A DNA stretch of 64,000 nucleotides from Chrysomallon squamiferum (GCA_012295275.1 CM022665.1:32527022-32591021); one strand, 5' to 3'; counted from the stretch's first letter, positions 11,480 to 25,039 are shown. Program-made: numbers and translations. The notes: a model not told the origin generated them from the letters alone.

Positions 11480-12542
11480 CAGTATTACCAGCAGAATAGC
11501 ATAAATAAATATTTATTTTTCCTTGCTGTTTATATAGAGACAGATGGCCGGTCGGACGAACAAAAAGACAAGCAGGCATTAATATAGATAAATACTGCAT
11601 TACATATATTAAATATATAGGATGTACATACGTGTTTTTGTGCATGTATGTGTTTGTTGTGTGTGTGTGTTCTCAGAGTTTGAAATTAAAGAAGTAAATA
11701 ATGGATTTCGTAGACCAGCTTAATTAAACCTAGAAAAAAAACCCAAAACAGTTTAAACAAATTTTAATTTATAACTAATTTTCACAAACTTTCACTAAAG
11801 CGACAGTTGCTTAAAGTTGAACTAGATGTTGGGATCAAGTGCTAAAATAATCGTTCTATGTTAAGTATATCCGGTTATTCTGCAATACCTATATGTATGT
11901 CCAGTTCCCGAGCACACTGTGACGGAAATGTCTGGATTTAGTGAGATAAAACCTTTCTCATCCAGCCCAGAGTCAAAACAATGTACGACTTAACATCCCA
12001 GAGTTGGTAGAAAGTTGTAAATTAAAAACTGTTTGAATACTGTAAATAATTGTAACGTTCTTTTATATCTATTTAACAGTTTATGACCTTGTATTCGCTT
12101 CGCACACAGCTTTCCATTTGTAGTTAATACATCCCCCCCAGCCCAAGTTCCTCTGTAACCTGGTAAAATGTGCTGGGGAATGTTTTCCCATGTTATACAA
12201 AACGAAATAAAAAAGCTAATTGTAATTAATTTTTCAACATAAAGTAAGCAGATATGGTGAATGTTCTTCTTATTATTATTGTCATTGCTATTGTTATTCT
12301 TATTATTAGTAGTAGCAGTGTTATTGTTATTGTTTTTATTATTGTTATTGGTGCTGTTATTATTAGTATAGGATAATGGAATGTTATATTTGACGCTAGT
12401 CTGTTGCGAGAACTCTAGACATAAGAACATTTAAAAATCAAAATGAATCAATAAATGAAACCATTGTTATATATAGTTTAATGTAATAATATTATAATAT
12501 ATAGCAGCATAGAATAACAACATAACATGACATGATATATAG
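11480..12542. other. Intergenic with AAT/AAC-type repeats
   Basis: Unique AT-rich sequence plus a degenerate TTA/TTG trinucleotide tract at about 12265-12365. The open minus frame across it is mostly poly-Asn and is a repeat artefact. Confidence 0.5.
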
Positions 12543-12612
12543 TATAATGTAATATAATGTAATGTAATGTAATATAATATAATATAATATATGATACGAT
12601 ATGATATAACAT
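12543..12612. repeat. Pentanucleotide repeat (TAATG/TAATA)n
   Basis: A 5-base period with alternating TAATG and TAATA units, degenerating at both ends, followed by AAC units to about 12632. Confidence 0.85.
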
Positions 12613-12632
12613 AACAACAACAACAACAACTA

Positions 12633-14459
12633 AATAATAATAATGACAATAATAATCGAAATCATAGCATAATAAATACTTTACTTTTGCACACATCTGA
12701 AGTTAGTTTTCTGTATTGATATATTCTGTGTTTCTATAACTGTTTGACTAAATTATTACGCATAAGTATTTTCTTAGACTGTGAAATTCAAGGCATCTAT
12801 TGCAGCTGTTATTTAACATTTTCAAATGATCATTCGAATAATAATTTTAAAAAAAGAAAATGTTTTTTTTGGCATTGCATAAATTTTATTTTAGTTTGTT
12901 TCAGCTGTGTTCTTTTCTTATTCTTTTCTTCGAATTAAAAGAGAATGTTAATATTCTTTTTAAATTCTAAACTCTTTATATTTAATTTTTTTTTCTTCTA
13001 GAAGTTTTATTCTCGAGTTAGATATGATCATAAAAGAAGAAAGAAAGAAATAAAAAAGAAAGATAGAAAAGAAAAAAGTAATCGACCTCGTCTCGGAGTT
13101 AATATCGTAACTTACACTGTAACAAATTGAAGGTCCTATCGTCTGCTTCTGCAACATCCTGCAGACGACAAGCCTCGCTTTGATCTTTGAGTTATGTCCT
13201 TCAGTATGTCCACGAGAATTGTGTTTGGGCTTTATGTCTCAAAAGATAAAGCAATAAACACTGTATGCGTCTTTTATCCAAAGATTTTAATGTAAAAATC
13301 GATCTTATTGCATCATATTTACTGTGGTAATAAAAACGAGACGACCTTGTTATCAGTATTCTTTGGTAATTATTCCACTGAATGTGTGGATCGCTAGTGA
13401 GGCGAGGAAAATGAAGAAATGCTCACAAGTCTTCTTAATTCTTAATTCGCTTGATGCAGCTTTTGGGGATAGAGGCTACTCGCAAATTATTATTATTATT
13501 ATTAGTTTCTTTCTTTCTTTTTTTTCCTTTGTTATTCCCTTTCCTTTTTAATATTTTTATTTTTGTTTTACTTCAAAAGTTTTGTCTTTGTGAAAAGTTT
13601 ATTTCTTTATATTAATTATTATTATTATAATTATTATCATCATTATAATCATCATTATCATTAACAGAAATAGCATTAGTAGTAGTAGTTGTACTTTTTT
13701 TTTTTGCTATGATTTTTGCTATATCGTTTTCAAATTTTTGTCATTAGCTTTGTTTTAAATTATGTTCTACATCCATCTTGTGATTGGTGCGTGTTGTTTG
13801 GTGGGGGGGGGCTTCTGTTTTTTGTCTTTAAAAATGCCTTGTAACTGTTAATATTGTCTAATATCCATTACCGTTTGCTGTACCAGAGGGGCGAACTTAT
13901 GACCGCCCCATTTAAATTAATTTTTTTCCCCAATTTTATTATTTTATTTTTTCTTTGAGTTCGATTTGTTCTTTCTTTTTTATAATGAAACTCATTTGAT
14001 CTTCAAAGTTTTATCCAACACAATTATGGCGCCACCCTCCTTTTTTTTTTTTTTTTTTTTTTTTTTTTCCTAAAATCTTGGTTCTGCCCCTTTTACATTT
14101 ATATAAACAACATAAAGAAAACTACATGTAATTAATTTTCACTATTACACAGATCTGCACATTAACTGGGATGAAAAGGGTTTTATGTTGTTTATTAATT
14201 CTAGCACAACATCACGAATATTACCTAGTTCTGCTAAATCCATTGCCATGGCGCCGGTTAATACGTTATTAAGAATGTTATCACCCACAGCTTTCGTCTG
14301 CAGCTGTTTTTATATTATTTGTTCTTCATTTTATATATAAACTTTTATAAACCAAAGTTTTCCTTCAGCCTTTCTGTGAAGGCTGTAATGGCAACAACAT
14401 TAGCAACAGCAGCGACGACAGTAATACTTTTTAATGATAATCCTGCTGTTCATTATTGA

Positions 14460-14460
<1 letters not shown>
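12633..14460. other. Intergenic, T- and AT-rich
   Basis: No gene. It holds T-rich pyrimidine stretches (13500-13560, 13915-13985, T run 14041-14068), ATT/ATC repeats at about 13614-13690 and a G run near 13802-13810. Confidence 0.5.

Positions 14461-14512
<52 letters not shown>
14461..14512. repeat. (ATT)n microsatellite, about 17 units
   Basis: Pure ATT trinucleotide tract. Confidence 0.95.
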
Positions 14513-14513
<1 letters not shown>

Positions 14514-14676
14514 ACAAAAACCGAAACATTATTCTTTGGTGTTTTATACTTCCCATTTGCAATTTTGGAATATCAATAATTATTACTAGATAGTAATTAA
14601 TTAGATCTATTTATGGTTTCTTTTTGCTTTTCCTCTCGTTCCTGCTCGTGGATGAATGACATTAATCTTAATTACG

Positions 14677-14678
<2 letters not shown>

Positions 14679-14752
<74 letters not shown>
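14679..14752. repeat. (TC)n microsatellite, 37 units
   Basis: Pure TC homopyrimidine tract ending in a short CACACA. Potential triplex-forming sequence. Confidence 0.97.
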
Positions 14753-14759
<7 letters not shown>

Positions 14760-16357
14760 TTATTTTAAGAACTACGCACGTTTTAACACTGTTAAGCTGC
14801 TTCGAGCAGTATGCATATCTGACAACGATTCAGCTACGTTGCACTATATTAACACGACCTCTGCCGACCTTCGATCGATACTTCAAGTTTGACTAAGGGA
14901 TTAAGAAATGGATTAGCGCATTGTGTGTGGTTCATGTCTAAAAACAAAACACCTTGGCACGATACCGTCAAGCCGACACTGTTTCCCAAAAAGAACGAAA
15001 ATACGTGTTTGTTTTAATTTTAAAACTATCATGCAATGTCCGTCGACTACTTCCGGTGCGTAAGAAATTTCGTGCGCGGTCTTTTGAAGTCTCGATAGTT
15101 CGGTATGTACTGTTACACTCTTCTCGGCACGTATGCTGCAGTCCTCGTCCCCGGTTGTCGAAGGAAAACGAGACTTTTCCTTTGTAATTTCTATTTGCCA
15201 AACACATCTACGTTAGTCTTTTAAAGTGACATTTGTAGTTTACCTCCATTTTTCGCTGCTACTTGTATGTAGACATCAAGGGCATTACGTTAATAAGCTC
15301 TTTTGGCACCTTAGTTTACTTGACAAAGATGTTTAAGATCTTTCACTTTCTCATCTTCTGACATTGTTGTAGTAGGTAAAGCACTCAAGCTACTTGCTCA
15401 TAAGCTATTTACACTTCCTTTTTTAGACTGATCTCATCATGTGACCTCCACGATGACATTATGGGTACAAAAGTTTAAACCACTGAATATAAAACTGATG
15501 TCTAACAGCAAAAATTAAAGTCTACTCGATATAGTTTACCTTTGGTAGTACGAATAAATAACCTACATATATTTTGTGCACTTCAAATTAGCTGAACACT
15601 CAGAATATCTCAGTGTTTTCTGACGTCATTTCGTATGTAGTAACGTAGGAAAGCAATCCAAGAAAAAGCGTTGTATTAATTATTTGTTTTGTTGTTGGTG
15701 ATGATAAATTATTCTGCACGATAAGATTAAATGTCAAATATATTTTAATTTTACAAATGCAAGAATATTTGTTATTTATTTATAAAGAATGTGTATATGT
15801 CTGTGTGCGTCTGTGTGTGTTGACAGATAGAAAGATACAGACAGATTACTCACCGCAGATATTTTTCACTTCTAATACTTAAATTGATTTTTTTCTTCTT
15901 CCTGTTATCATTACTTAATTATTATTATTAGTAGTAGTAGTAACAGCAGCATAGGCAGTAATAATATTAGCATTATTATTATTAGCATTAAATTTCAAAT
16001 TTGCACAATGTAATTTCATACCAGAACAAAACGTCTCTATCTGGAAATTAAGTATCATATCAGTTTGTCAACTCAAGTGTGATAATACAAATGTAAACAC
16101 GAATGAACATGTGACCTCTATTAGCATGGCAGGTCCACATTTGTGCTAAAATGTGTATCAAAGATATTCTCTGAATTTCTTGGTAAATACGTTCATTATT
16201 TTTCAGCATGGATTCTAAAATCAGTGTTCCATCTTTTTAGTTTAATTTAAATGAGATTATTAGAGACAAACACTCTCATGGACATGAACTTCTAAACCAT
16301 GCGGTCACGCTGTTGGTAAAACTGTTTCCATAGCCAAGTCCCGGAAGACGCCAATAA

Positions 16358-16360
<3 letters not shown>
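14753..16360. other. Intergenic with a GC-balanced stretch
   Basis: The part at about 14940-15200 is less AT-rich and open on both strands for 77-79 codons. Neither translation is recognisable. The rest is unique AT-rich sequence with TTA/TAG repeats near 15918-15990. Confidence 0.4.

Positions 16361-16396
<36 letters not shown>
16361..16396. repeat. (TC)n microsatellite, 18 units
   Basis: Pure TC tract. Confidence 0.95.
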
Positions 16397-16399
<3 letters not shown>

Positions 16400-16439
16400 C
16401 TGGAAAGCTCATCATCATATACAGTAATAATGTAGATAG

Positions 16440-16700
16440 CGATACCGCAGCCGATGTTTCATGTAAATGTTTGTTTCGCTCGGCGTTAATGCGGCTTTGG
16501 CGTTGCTTTTCATATTTCGTGTATTGAGTAAATAGTTATAAAGATCGGCTGACGCTTTCATCTTGAAACGAAATCGAAATATTAGTAAAAATTATGGCGT
16601 CCATAAAGATGTTTTCGCCGCGCGTGCTCACTTTGTAGCGCACAAACGTAAAGCCAATTCCAGCGACAATAATCAGTGAATTCGTTATTGATGTGAGGAA
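16440..16700. promoter_or_regulatory. Candidate non-coding regulatory island
   Basis: A non-repetitive block rich in CpG-containing words (TTTCGCCGCGCGTGC, GGCGTTAATGCGGC) beside a microsatellite. There is no open frame of note. Composition alone suggests functional constraint or a recent insertion. Confidence 0.2.
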
Positions 16701-17442
16701 AACATAGATACACAGAACACACTCACAGACAATATATGGATCATGTTTTCAGCTTTGTTCAATGATATTCTTCAGGAAAAAAAAAAAGTAACGAGCAAAT
16801 ATCTTGCCATTAAGCAGATTGAAAGCACGTTACACGCTTTATTCTCACTATAAAATTAAGAAGGAAAAAGGTGAAAGATATAATTTAATTATGATTTTTT
16901 TTTTAAAACTCACGAAATTTTAATTTTAATTTTTTTTTTTTTAAATATTTCAAAATAATGTTTTATGTCTTGTTATATTTCAAGGCACGACAATAGCTTT
17001 TGTTCCTTGTGGTTGCATGTGTATTGAAATGAATTTTTTTTTTTTTTTTTTTTTAAATTAAAGATATGTAAACAAATTGGAATATAAAGTAAAAATAGAA
17101 ATAAAGAAAATGAATAAATGCTTATAAATGATTATAGCCTTCTGCTTCACTTTTCTTTCTTCTGCCGAACCTATACTCTTTTTCTTTTTTTAATTATTAT
17201 ATTTATTTTTGGTATTTATATGTATTTATTTAATTATTTTAAATCTGCAATTTTAAATATATAAAATAATAGGCACACACAAACAAAAATAAATCCATAA
17301 ACACGCGCATGGTATTATATTCTATTTTATAAATGATTATTTTACTGCAGATGTCCGTAAAAATTCTGTCATGTTGACTGTTTTGGATAAAAAGTATTCT
17401 GTTTGGGGAAAACCAACACAGTTTAACTAATTTAAATCAAAT
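16701..17442. other. Intergenic, A/T homopolymer-rich
   Basis: AT-rich sequence with T runs at about 16930-16942 and 17035-17054. Nothing coding is seen. Confidence 0.5.
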
Positions 17443-17890
17443 GTGATGAGATTGTTTCTGTTATTTATTTATTTATTTGTTTGTTTGTTTATTTCGTTTT
17501 TGCTTTCTTTGTCTTTTCCTGATTTGATTTTCTTCATTATTTATCTCTTGTTTCTTGTTTTCCAAGAAACTTTCTTTTCATTTTTTGTTGTTGTTTACTT
17601 TTTTTCATATTATTTATTTAATTTAGTATGTGTTTTTTGTTGGTTTTTTTTTTTTTAAATTTTATTCATTTATTTACTTATTTATTTATCTGACTGTTTG
17701 CTTCATTAAGTTTTTTTTTATTAATTTAATTCTTGCTTCTCTCTTATTTTCTTCATTATATTTCTTGGTTGTTTTTATTTTTTTTTATTTTTTTTTCAGT
17801 CATTTTATTTTTTTAATTCTTTTATTTCTTCTTCTTCTTCTTTTTCTTGTTTCGTATCTTTTTCCATTCTTTCTTTTCAAATCTGTGTTG
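17443..17890. repeat. Pyrimidine-biased low-complexity tract
   Basis: About 450 bases with extreme T/C bias on the + strand, built of TTTA, TTTG, TTC and T-run segments. Long open frames here are hydrophobic Phe/Leu artefacts of T richness. Confidence 0.75.
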
Positions 17891-18660
17891 AGCGGACTAT
17901 AGCTTATCACCTATGACGTAGGATTAATCCGTCAGTCCACACAGTGCCGTGCATCGACTCCTTCTCTGACTAAGGAAGGCACGTGAATATTTTATGTTTT
18001 AAATCATTTTTTATACAAAAGTTTTAATAATCATAAATGTAGAAAATGCCTGCTTCTAATTAATAAAGCGTAGACCTTGGAGTACAATTTCATTATATAT
18101 ATTAAAAATATTTGCCTCTTCCATTTATCTTCATTGTTTTCCCCTCTTTTCTCAAACACGCGTTTGTATTTCTTCAGTTTTCATATTCTTTTATTAAATG
18201 TAACTTTAAGAAGGATATAAGCCAGACGAATTATCTCAACCATCCATAACACGTAATTTTACAACCCTGTGTGATACAAAATTAGCTGACGACAGCGTTC
18301 AGAATAAAGAAGAAAAAAGATTTCCCTCTATCAACCAACAGATGAAAACACATTCCCCCTCCTTAGAACTTCTTTGATGTGTTCACTAACAATAATTTTA
18401 TGGCGATTCAAACGAAGCTAGATCATGACTATCTATAATTAAGTATTTCGGGATTACAGACTGGAGTGCTGGACTCACGCTTTGAGTCTGTTAGTTGTGT
18501 AACTGGCATCACAGGGACTGAACATGTACATCATTGCGCTAACAAAACCCTTAGCTTTCTAAGTAATAATTCTGCCAGAGAAGTCCTTTTTGTTGTTGTT
18601 GTTTATAGATACAAGGAAAGCTATAAATAATATTTCTTACATGTAAATTGATCCCATTAG
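17891..18660. other. Intergenic, unique sequence
   Basis: Mixed-composition sequence without a recognisable gene. Confidence 0.4.
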
Positions 18661-19030
18661 ATTTGTAATGGATTAAAGGTAGTTGGTTCGTTTATCATCT
18701 AAAAGCCCAGATGTATTTTATGAAGATTTATAAAAGGATTATTTTACGTTAAAACATTATTCTTCCGTCGTCATCTATGCTACTGTAATCAGATCGGCAC
18801 TTACTATGGACTTTATTGCACAAGAGTGTTATCCCTGTGGGTATTAAATTTGTAATAAAGGTAGTCAGTTCGTTTATCATGCGAATACTCAAGCGTGTTT
18901 TATGAAAGTTTATAAAAGAGTATTTATGTCTGATTCATTATGCGTTGCTAAATTATTGGCTCACGACTACTAATGTTTTCAGATGGGCACTTAACATGGA
19001 CTTTGATCCCTAGATGTAAATTTTTCCAGT
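18661..19030. repeat. Imperfect tandem duplication, two units of about 185 bases
   Basis: Unit 1 starts at 18661 and unit 2 at 18848. Matching landmarks occur in the same order. TTCGTTTATCAT is at about 18687 and 18870. A TTTTATGAA(A/G) then TTTATAAAAG block follows in each. An AGAT(C/G)GGCACTTA then ATGGACTTT block is at about 18791 and 18981. The offset between landmarks drifts from about 182 to 190, so several indels separate the copies. No coding potential and no terminal repeats were recognised. Confidence 0.7.
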
Positions 19031-19945
19031 GACCTTTTGCAATACATACTGCAGACGTTAAAATACCAGTTGTGATTAACTGTCTTGCTAAAGTGAAGTT
19101 TTGAGTACTATACTATAGTGCTATACTGTTAAATTCTCGGTAACAGTCTTTAGTAATAAAAAATATATATCGATAATTAATACAACAAGTGGATGATGAT
19201 GCATGTAAGTTCTTTTTTGTTCTTTATTTCATTTAGCTCATAAATATTTTAAAATCTCTAACAGACTGAACAAACTTTAATTTTACAATAAATTTACTAA
19301 GTAAGAAAAGATGAGATGAAAATAAGGCAGTTAACATTACAATATCCTAAAAGAAATATAAAATTATTCTTTTCACTGAAAGTACATTCAGATTCTTTCT
19401 CTTGGGCATTCTGCTCTACCCCTGGATGAACCTTTGCACGAACATTTTATTGTTGTTGTTATTATTGTAGTATTTTGTTTTATTATTTGTTATGTATTAA
19501 TATTTTAAAAGAAAAACCAGATATGCAATTTATGGAATCATTATTTTTCATCATAAGTTCTCAGTTTATATTACTTCCTATTTCAAATCCACTCCACCCC
19601 AGCAAAAACAGTTCTATCCTTTCTAAGAGTAATGGTGTTCATTACAAAGGGAAATTTAATTTCTGTCAGAGTGCTTATTGAAAATTTCAGCCACGTAACG
19701 GACTCAGATTAAATTTAGTTCTTATACATTCTACTTAGGTTCTTTCTTCGTCTTCACTTTTAACTTTTTCGCAATCTTGATTCCATTTCGATGTTACTTG
19801 TTTTATCTCTTGTGTTCTAATACGTTCAAAACGCCTTTAGTGGACACCATTTTTTTAAAATAGTTAAAACAAAACAATAAGAAGAAATGAAACTACAAAG
19901 ATGATTATTATGACGAAAATAAAAATACTAATAGTAATAGATGAA
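19031..19945. other. Intergenic, AT-rich
   Basis: Unique AT-rich sequence without a supported gene. Confidence 0.45.
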
Positions 19946-20065
19946 GATGATGGTGGTGGTGGTGGTGGTGATGATGATGATGATGATGATGATGATGTTG
20001 ATGATGATGATAATAAAGACGTTAATTACAATAGTAATAATAACATAAACAACAACAACAACAAC
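19946..20065. repeat. Compound trinucleotide repeat (GAT/GGT/AAT/AAC)
   Basis: GAT, GGT, GAT, AAT and AAC units follow one another and lead into the adjoining TC tract. Open frames across it encode poly-Asp/Gly/Asn and are artefacts. Confidence 0.9.
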
Positions 20066-20075
20066 TGCTATCTTC

Positions 20076-20080
<5 letters not shown>

Positions 20081-20156
<76 letters not shown>
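20081..20156. repeat. (TC)n microsatellite, 38 units
   Basis: Pure TC homopyrimidine tract. Confidence 0.97.
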
Positions 20157-20160
<4 letters not shown>

Positions 20161-20257
20161 TCATTCTTTTACACAACATGACCTTGTTGATTTAGCCACC
20201 GTGTCAACAGATGTAATGCTATGAATGGTTTGTCGTCGTTACAGATGCTGATTAACG

Positions 20258-20289
20258 CTGCAATGTCTAGGCGAGACCAAACATTGCAG
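20258..20289. repeat. Inverted repeat, 9-bp perfect arms with 14-base loop
   Basis: CTGCAATGT at 20258-20266 and its exact complement ACATTGCAG at 20281-20289. In RNA the outer G-U and C-G pairs would extend the stem by two. It sits in a GC-balanced island (about 20190-20400). It could be an RNA hairpin or a dimeric protein site, but the stem is shorter than a typical microRNA precursor. Confidence 0.5.
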
Positions 20290-20614
20290 TGAGTTCCGCC
20301 TTCCTCGCAAAAATGTGTACTACGCCTTGGAGTGTAATCGTTGTTACAAACCTTGCAGTCTTTATCACCAACAACTGTACGCGTCTTGCGAACAAATAAA
20401 AAATCGTTAATTTACTATATGGAATAACTTTTTTTTTTCTTTTTTTCTCGGAATACTCTAATTGAAGACCAAAACTAAGAAAAGTAAATTATATGAACAT
20501 TTGTTTCATAATGTATTTAAAATATGGGATTCGGAGGAAAATACCGAAAGATAAAAAGATAAAAAGAGAGCAAGCATATACACAGAAATCGTTTTGTTCA
20601 TAGTCGGTGTGGAG

Positions 20615-20754
<140 letters not shown>

Positions 20755-20858
20755 TCCCATGCTTTATTACATTAATTTAAATCATTTATTAGATTAAACT
20801 ACCAATTATTCTTTATTTCTGTTTAGATCACGCTTTACCGTAAAAAAACCCAATATCT

Positions 20859-20879
20859 ATATATATATATATATATATA
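20859..20879. repeat. (TA)n tract
   Basis: About ten TA units. Confidence 0.9.
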
Positions 20880-23800
20880 ATAAATCAAACAACAATTAAA
20901 CTTTCACAAGTTACTTGTTGTAATCGTTGTCTAAATGTCTGGAACTAAAACAAGAGGTCCAAAGATATAAAACAATGGATTAGTTCACTCTGCTGTGTTT
21001 TTTTATTCTTCTCGAACAAAAGCAAATATGCATGCATATCTACTTCAACTGCACACTTCTCTTCAGACAGTTTCAAACCTCTGTAACAATATTGAAGGAT
21101 ACGTCATTTCAAACAGCCAAATACTTTGTTTATGCAAGCTTTGCTGGCCTTGTTTGCAAACATGCCCATGTCGGCGTATGCTACCATGATCTGATTGTTT
21201 AGATGACATTCTTGGCCATCCTCGGTCGGAGATGAAGAGGGAAGTATTTTGGTATCCCAGCATACCTTGCGCATAGACACGTGCAGAATGCTAAGTTGTG
21301 TCGAAGTCTGTGATCTCAAACGTAAACGGTGGTGTCCAAAATACACATTTGTGTGTTTGTTTCCATATCACGACAAATGCACGGATCACAGAGGATTAAA
21401 AGAAATGCAAAAACATTTTGGTAGAAAAGGGTGATTAATCCTATCTTTGTTTTTCGTTTTTGCCGTATCTTTTCTTTTCCTTTTTTTCTTTTTTTTTTTC
21501 TTCTTTTTTTTCTTAGTGTTTTATGGGTTTGTTTTGCTCGTTTATTTTTGTTTTTCTTTCTGTTGCAGAAAGACAGAGGTATACAGATTTCAAATAATAT
21601 TTTGTTAAAACATCTAAATGCTTACACAACATAATATAGCTGTTTCGTAATCAAGTGAAGCCGATTCTGCTTGTATAAATTAGTTTCTATATTCAAAACA
21701 GCGAACTGTTTTATATTAGCTATGAAATCATAAAGAATCTGTACAAATTATTAAATTATTTGTGAATTTAATTTTCGGATGCACGCGCTACGGTCTCTTT
21801 CCCATTCTTACCAATGCCCACAAGTTATTTATCACGTTGTGGGTGTTCTAACAGAACTGCTTAAAAGGTCCACTGTTGCTAATCGATAAGAGAATCCAGT
21901 ATGAGATGCATGTTTCCTCTCCAGTGTCTTTCTTATGCAAAAACTATATTAATAAATAAACGTGTCGATGTGCAGCTAAACAAATATTTATTCATAGACA
22001 TCAGAGGCTCGAAATAATATCTTCTCAAAACGACACTCGTTTTGATCAGATACAATTTGGAAATTCATTTAATTTTCATGTAATGTTTTTAAATCTAAAA
22101 ATCTGATTTTACTGATTCAGACCATACTAACAAATTCCTACCATTATATACTAATGTATTTTATTTAATCGTGTAATTTCAATTTAACATTTGTTTAAGT
22201 TTTTGGCAGTGTATTGTGCTTTAGAGTCATGGCAGGCATGTATTTCGTTGCTCAAAGGTATTTTGTTAAATAATTATTATCGTTTGGTCTGGAAAAACTT
22301 ATAATCTGGAAAGGACCGGAACCAAGAATTCCCAATATCTGTGTCTGTGTTCTTAGTTCGCTTTTACGATGTGTTAATGCGCTATTTCGTTTTGCCAGCC
22401 ACAACATTATTCCTTACAGTTATATTTTTGATCCACTGAATAGCTATGAAAATAAATATAATTAAGTTTTTGCATGCCGTTCAGATCTGATTAACCAGAA
22501 CATTCGTGTAAATGTATCAATGGCATTTTCAGCATTCAGAACGCAAGACCTGCTATGGTTTATACAAATATCGCTATTTCTTTTCTCCGGATTTAACATT
22601 TTTTTCATGGTTATGTTGTTTGGTGACTTTTGACAATCAACTGGCTTAACAAACTAAAGTTCTCTATAGAGTTACATTTGTTGATTTGTAAAGCAATGTC
22701 TAAATTCCATTCTTCAGGGTATATAATTTCATATTTTATGAATATTATATTAAATACACATATAACCAAAGTACATTACAAATGTGCATGATTACGTTTA
22801 ATGATAAATGAAACGATGTAGAGGAAATTAAAAACATACAGTCCTTACCACCAGGGGAAAAAAAACATTTACGCGCTTGCATCCTAAGTCAGTTGCGTAA
22901 TACAGTTCTGCATCAAGCCAGCGTTATGACTGCAGCGTTCATGATATAAATCTAAACAAAGTAAAAAGATATGTTATGAATCTAAACATCAAAAACAGAA
23001 GCACAGTTTACTTTCCGGCCAGTGCTGTGAATTGTCTTAATGCGATTTCTATATCAAATAACGTGCTGTGGGGTAAGCAAGAAACGGTTTTGATGGTAAA
23101 CACTGATTTTGATAAATTCTGTTTAAAACTGCGTCCCATTGTGGACAAGTGTCTTAACAGCCTGCTTTGTGTTCTGTCTGTGCTAGTGTAATAATAACAA
23201 ATACTAAAAACAGATTCAATCTCCAGTCTTTTGTCTTTTGTTTGTTCACGCCCATTCTTCATCCGGCCTTATCATCAAACATTTCCTGTTTTAACTAACG
23301 TTATGAATTACGTACATGGACGATGGAATAAAGTCCGCAAAATGCACGAAAGGTCGTGGGGTCATTACTGCTCACAGGAAAGGGAAGATATTACATAGAT
23401 TGTCTGTGACGAGGGAAATGATTCCAAGTGAAATTACTGCTGCTTTTTCTAGCTATTAATTTGGTGTAAAGCATGACTAGCTAGCCGTATAATCTGATAT
23501 GATTCACAAGTTAATGTAGATGGAGAAATCATAAACTTCTGATTAATTATTTTCCATATTTTATTACCGAAAAGGAGTATTAAAGTGGAAACCGTTTATT
23601 GCAGTCGTTGAGTTTGGAAGTAGTAATCATGTGCAGTTGATAGAAAGATTAAAAATAACAGACTGACATTAAACATCACTTTATTAAGTGTTACGAAATT
23701 CTGCAACAGTTAAATTCCTGTAAATAAAATAATTATATGTATTCGTCATCACAGTCAAATCATGATAAGCTACATTTATTACCTCAGAAAGCTGCAATGT

Positions 23801-24329
23801 TAGACGCTCGTGTTCTTTGTAATAAATGAATCATTTTTAGAAAATAACAATAATGATGAAAATGATGATGATGATGATGATAACGATAATGATAACTAAT
23901 TATATAATATAATAATCAGAACAACAGCAGCAACAAAAATAAGAACACGATGAACAAGCAAACGAAGCAGCAACAACCAGAAACCAAATTATGCCATCGA
24001 CATCAGTCTATTTTAAATTTTTCTTCAGTTAAAATGCAGTATAATTAAATAAAAGAAACAATCACATTCTCTGTGGAACTGAAACTTCAATCTAATTACG
24101 GTTTCTCTTAATTTAACATCCTATGCACTGACATCATTTCATCTTTTATTCTGTCATAATCTCATTCATTTTTGCCTTTATTCTGAAAGGAAAGTGATGA
24201 AAATCGAGTTAACAAACATTTTGAAGTCCTCAGAATTCACGTTTAAAGTGAAACGTATTGGTTTAAATTTCAGATGTATAGAGTAAAGCGATTTGTTTTT
24301 ATTTCACTTTATTATATGAGTTCATGGTT
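20880..24329. other. Intergenic, mostly unique sequence
   Basis: No gene seen. It includes T-rich tracts (21440-21560), GC-balanced blocks (21020-21430, 23320-23430) and short GAT/AAC repeats at about 23850-23940. Small open frames on both strands have no recognisable motifs. Confidence 0.4.
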
Positions 24330-24440
24330 TGGCTTTTTGCTCAGAGGTTAGAGCGCAGGACTAAGATCAGATAGGTAGAAGGACCAACCGTAATCAGTAG
24401 GATCTTTGAGCTATTGCAAACAGCGCTCTTGTTGTTGTTT
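24330..24440 (+). mobile_element. Possible tRNA-derived SINE head or tRNA relic
   Basis: GCTCAGAGGTTAGAGCGC at about 24340 resembles the A box and D-arm of a tRNA. The sequence after it (CAGGACTAAGATC) looks like an anticodon-arm remnant. No good B box follows, so it is not an intact tRNA gene. Confidence 0.3.
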
Positions 24441-24617
24441 ATTAGAATCCATATATGAACATGCCTTTGCTAGTGTTCGACAGGAGAAGCTCATACGGTG
24501 GCATTAATGAGTTTCTTCTTTTATATTATCTTGATAGAAATAAATATATGTCTGATGCCTAATATAATCTTTCTTTAAAATACGTACTTACATACACTTT
24601 GTACATACAGCTTAAAT

Positions 24618-24637
24618 ACACACACATATGTGTGTGT
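24618..24637. repeat. Perfect 20-bp palindrome within a CA/TG tract
   Basis: CA repeats switch to TG repeats around a central CATATG, giving a perfect palindrome that can extrude as a hairpin. TG repeats with interruptions continue to about 24663. Confidence 0.9.
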
Positions 24638-24968
24638 GAGTGTGTGTGTGTGTGTGTGTGTGTCTAGCTATCTATATATACTTCTTCGCTGTTTTCTGAA
24701 ATGGATGTTCAAACTGACAATTCCGACAATTTTGGGGGATATTTATTTCTAAAACTGAAAAATCATCATTGTCAAGAAACTGTTCAAATAAAAGACCTCT
24801 TGTTGTTGTCTACCTACCACATCTACAAAATGTAATTCTGTATTTAAATTGTTGTCCGCATGTTAGCTTTTATCCATAACACGGGAAAACCCTCGTTCAT
24901 TTTTATTGAGCTGAAGCTCTCGACCATGGGAACATATACCAGAAATTCAATCATCGATATTTCAGCTT

Positions 24969-25039
24969 ATATATATATATATAACAGTGGTAGTAGTAGT
25001 AGTAGTAGTAGTAGTAGTAAATATATATATATATATATT
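24969..25039. repeat. (TAG)n array flanked by inverted (TA)n tracts
   Basis: A TA tract, then about 10 TAG units, then another AT tract. The two AT tracts can pair, so the array would sit in a hairpin loop. Confidence 0.85.

Noticed and set aside
17443-17902. Hydrophobic frames resembling membrane proteins
   Set aside because: They are a consequence of T richness (Phe/Leu codons).
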